Below, piece after piece: positions 6,525 to 6,584 of a stretch of 6,584 bases of DNA. A program made the translations under genes and the position numbers. This stretch comes from an uncultured bacterium. GTDB lineage: Bacteria > Bacteroidota > Bacteroidia > Bacteroidales > JACABE01. The stretch is taken from assembly GCA_903911455.1 (NCBI GenBank), contig CAIWDQ010000118.1, positions 1 to 6,584 on the forward strand, given 5' to 3'. Numbering within the stretch: the stretch's first letter is position 1; each line of letters starts with the position of its first letter. Below the pieces are notes generated by a model that was not told the DNA's origin, did no database searches, and worked only from the letters and a program-made list of their open reading frames with translations.

Positions 6525-6584
6525 AAAAAACATATTTATTTAATATATTTATCAACATTTATTTTTTACGATTTTATTTTTGTA

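Overview
The window is a strongly AT-rich piece of a Bacteroidota chromosome. It carries, all on the minus strand, the core of a type IX secretion system (T9SS) / gliding motor locus in the transcription order porP/sprF-like, gldK (porK), gldL (porL), gldM (porM), gldN (porN). The order porP-K-L-M-N is the one I recall for Porphyromonas gingivalis. The GldM N-terminus (NCPETPRQRM) also resembles Bacteroidales-type PorM more than Flavobacterium GldM. A Bacteroidales-like organism is therefore my best guess, but the genus cannot be read from the sequence.

Layout, right to left: 6288-6584 is a non-coding leader with one good two-box Bacteroidota-type promoter candidate and one weaker -7-like box. 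The PorP/SprF outer-membrane protein is at 5289-6287, the lipoprotein GldK at 3830-5209, the inner-membrane motor proteins GldL at 3063-3752 and GldM at 1404-3005, and the periplasmic GldN at 515-1357. The four internal spacers are 46 to 79 bp. They contain no terminator-like hairpin and no TAnnTTTG box on the coding strand, so one transcript is likely. A strong hairpin flanked by A and T runs (462-499) ends the unit.

How the genes work together (family knowledge): GldL and GldM form the proton-driven rotary motor in the inner membrane. The periplasmic part of GldM reaches the GldK-GldN ring attached under the outer membrane, and PorP/SprF proteins are outer-membrane barrel partners of the exit machinery. 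All five proteins look intact and near full length, and the residues I recall as important for the motor are present in GldL and GldM.

Beyond the terminator, 1-461 holds the one unexplained element: a tandem array of eleven 21-bp units built on CTTCTTGGAG. Twenty-one bp is both seven codons and two DNA helical turns. On the minus strand the array lies inside an 88-codon open frame that encodes a heptad-repeat (coiled-coil-like) peptide and begins 6 nt after an AAAGGA ribosome-binding-site-like sequence. Whether this is a gene, a DNA-level repeat or both is open. I see no clearly new system in the window; the repeat array is the item most worth a second look.
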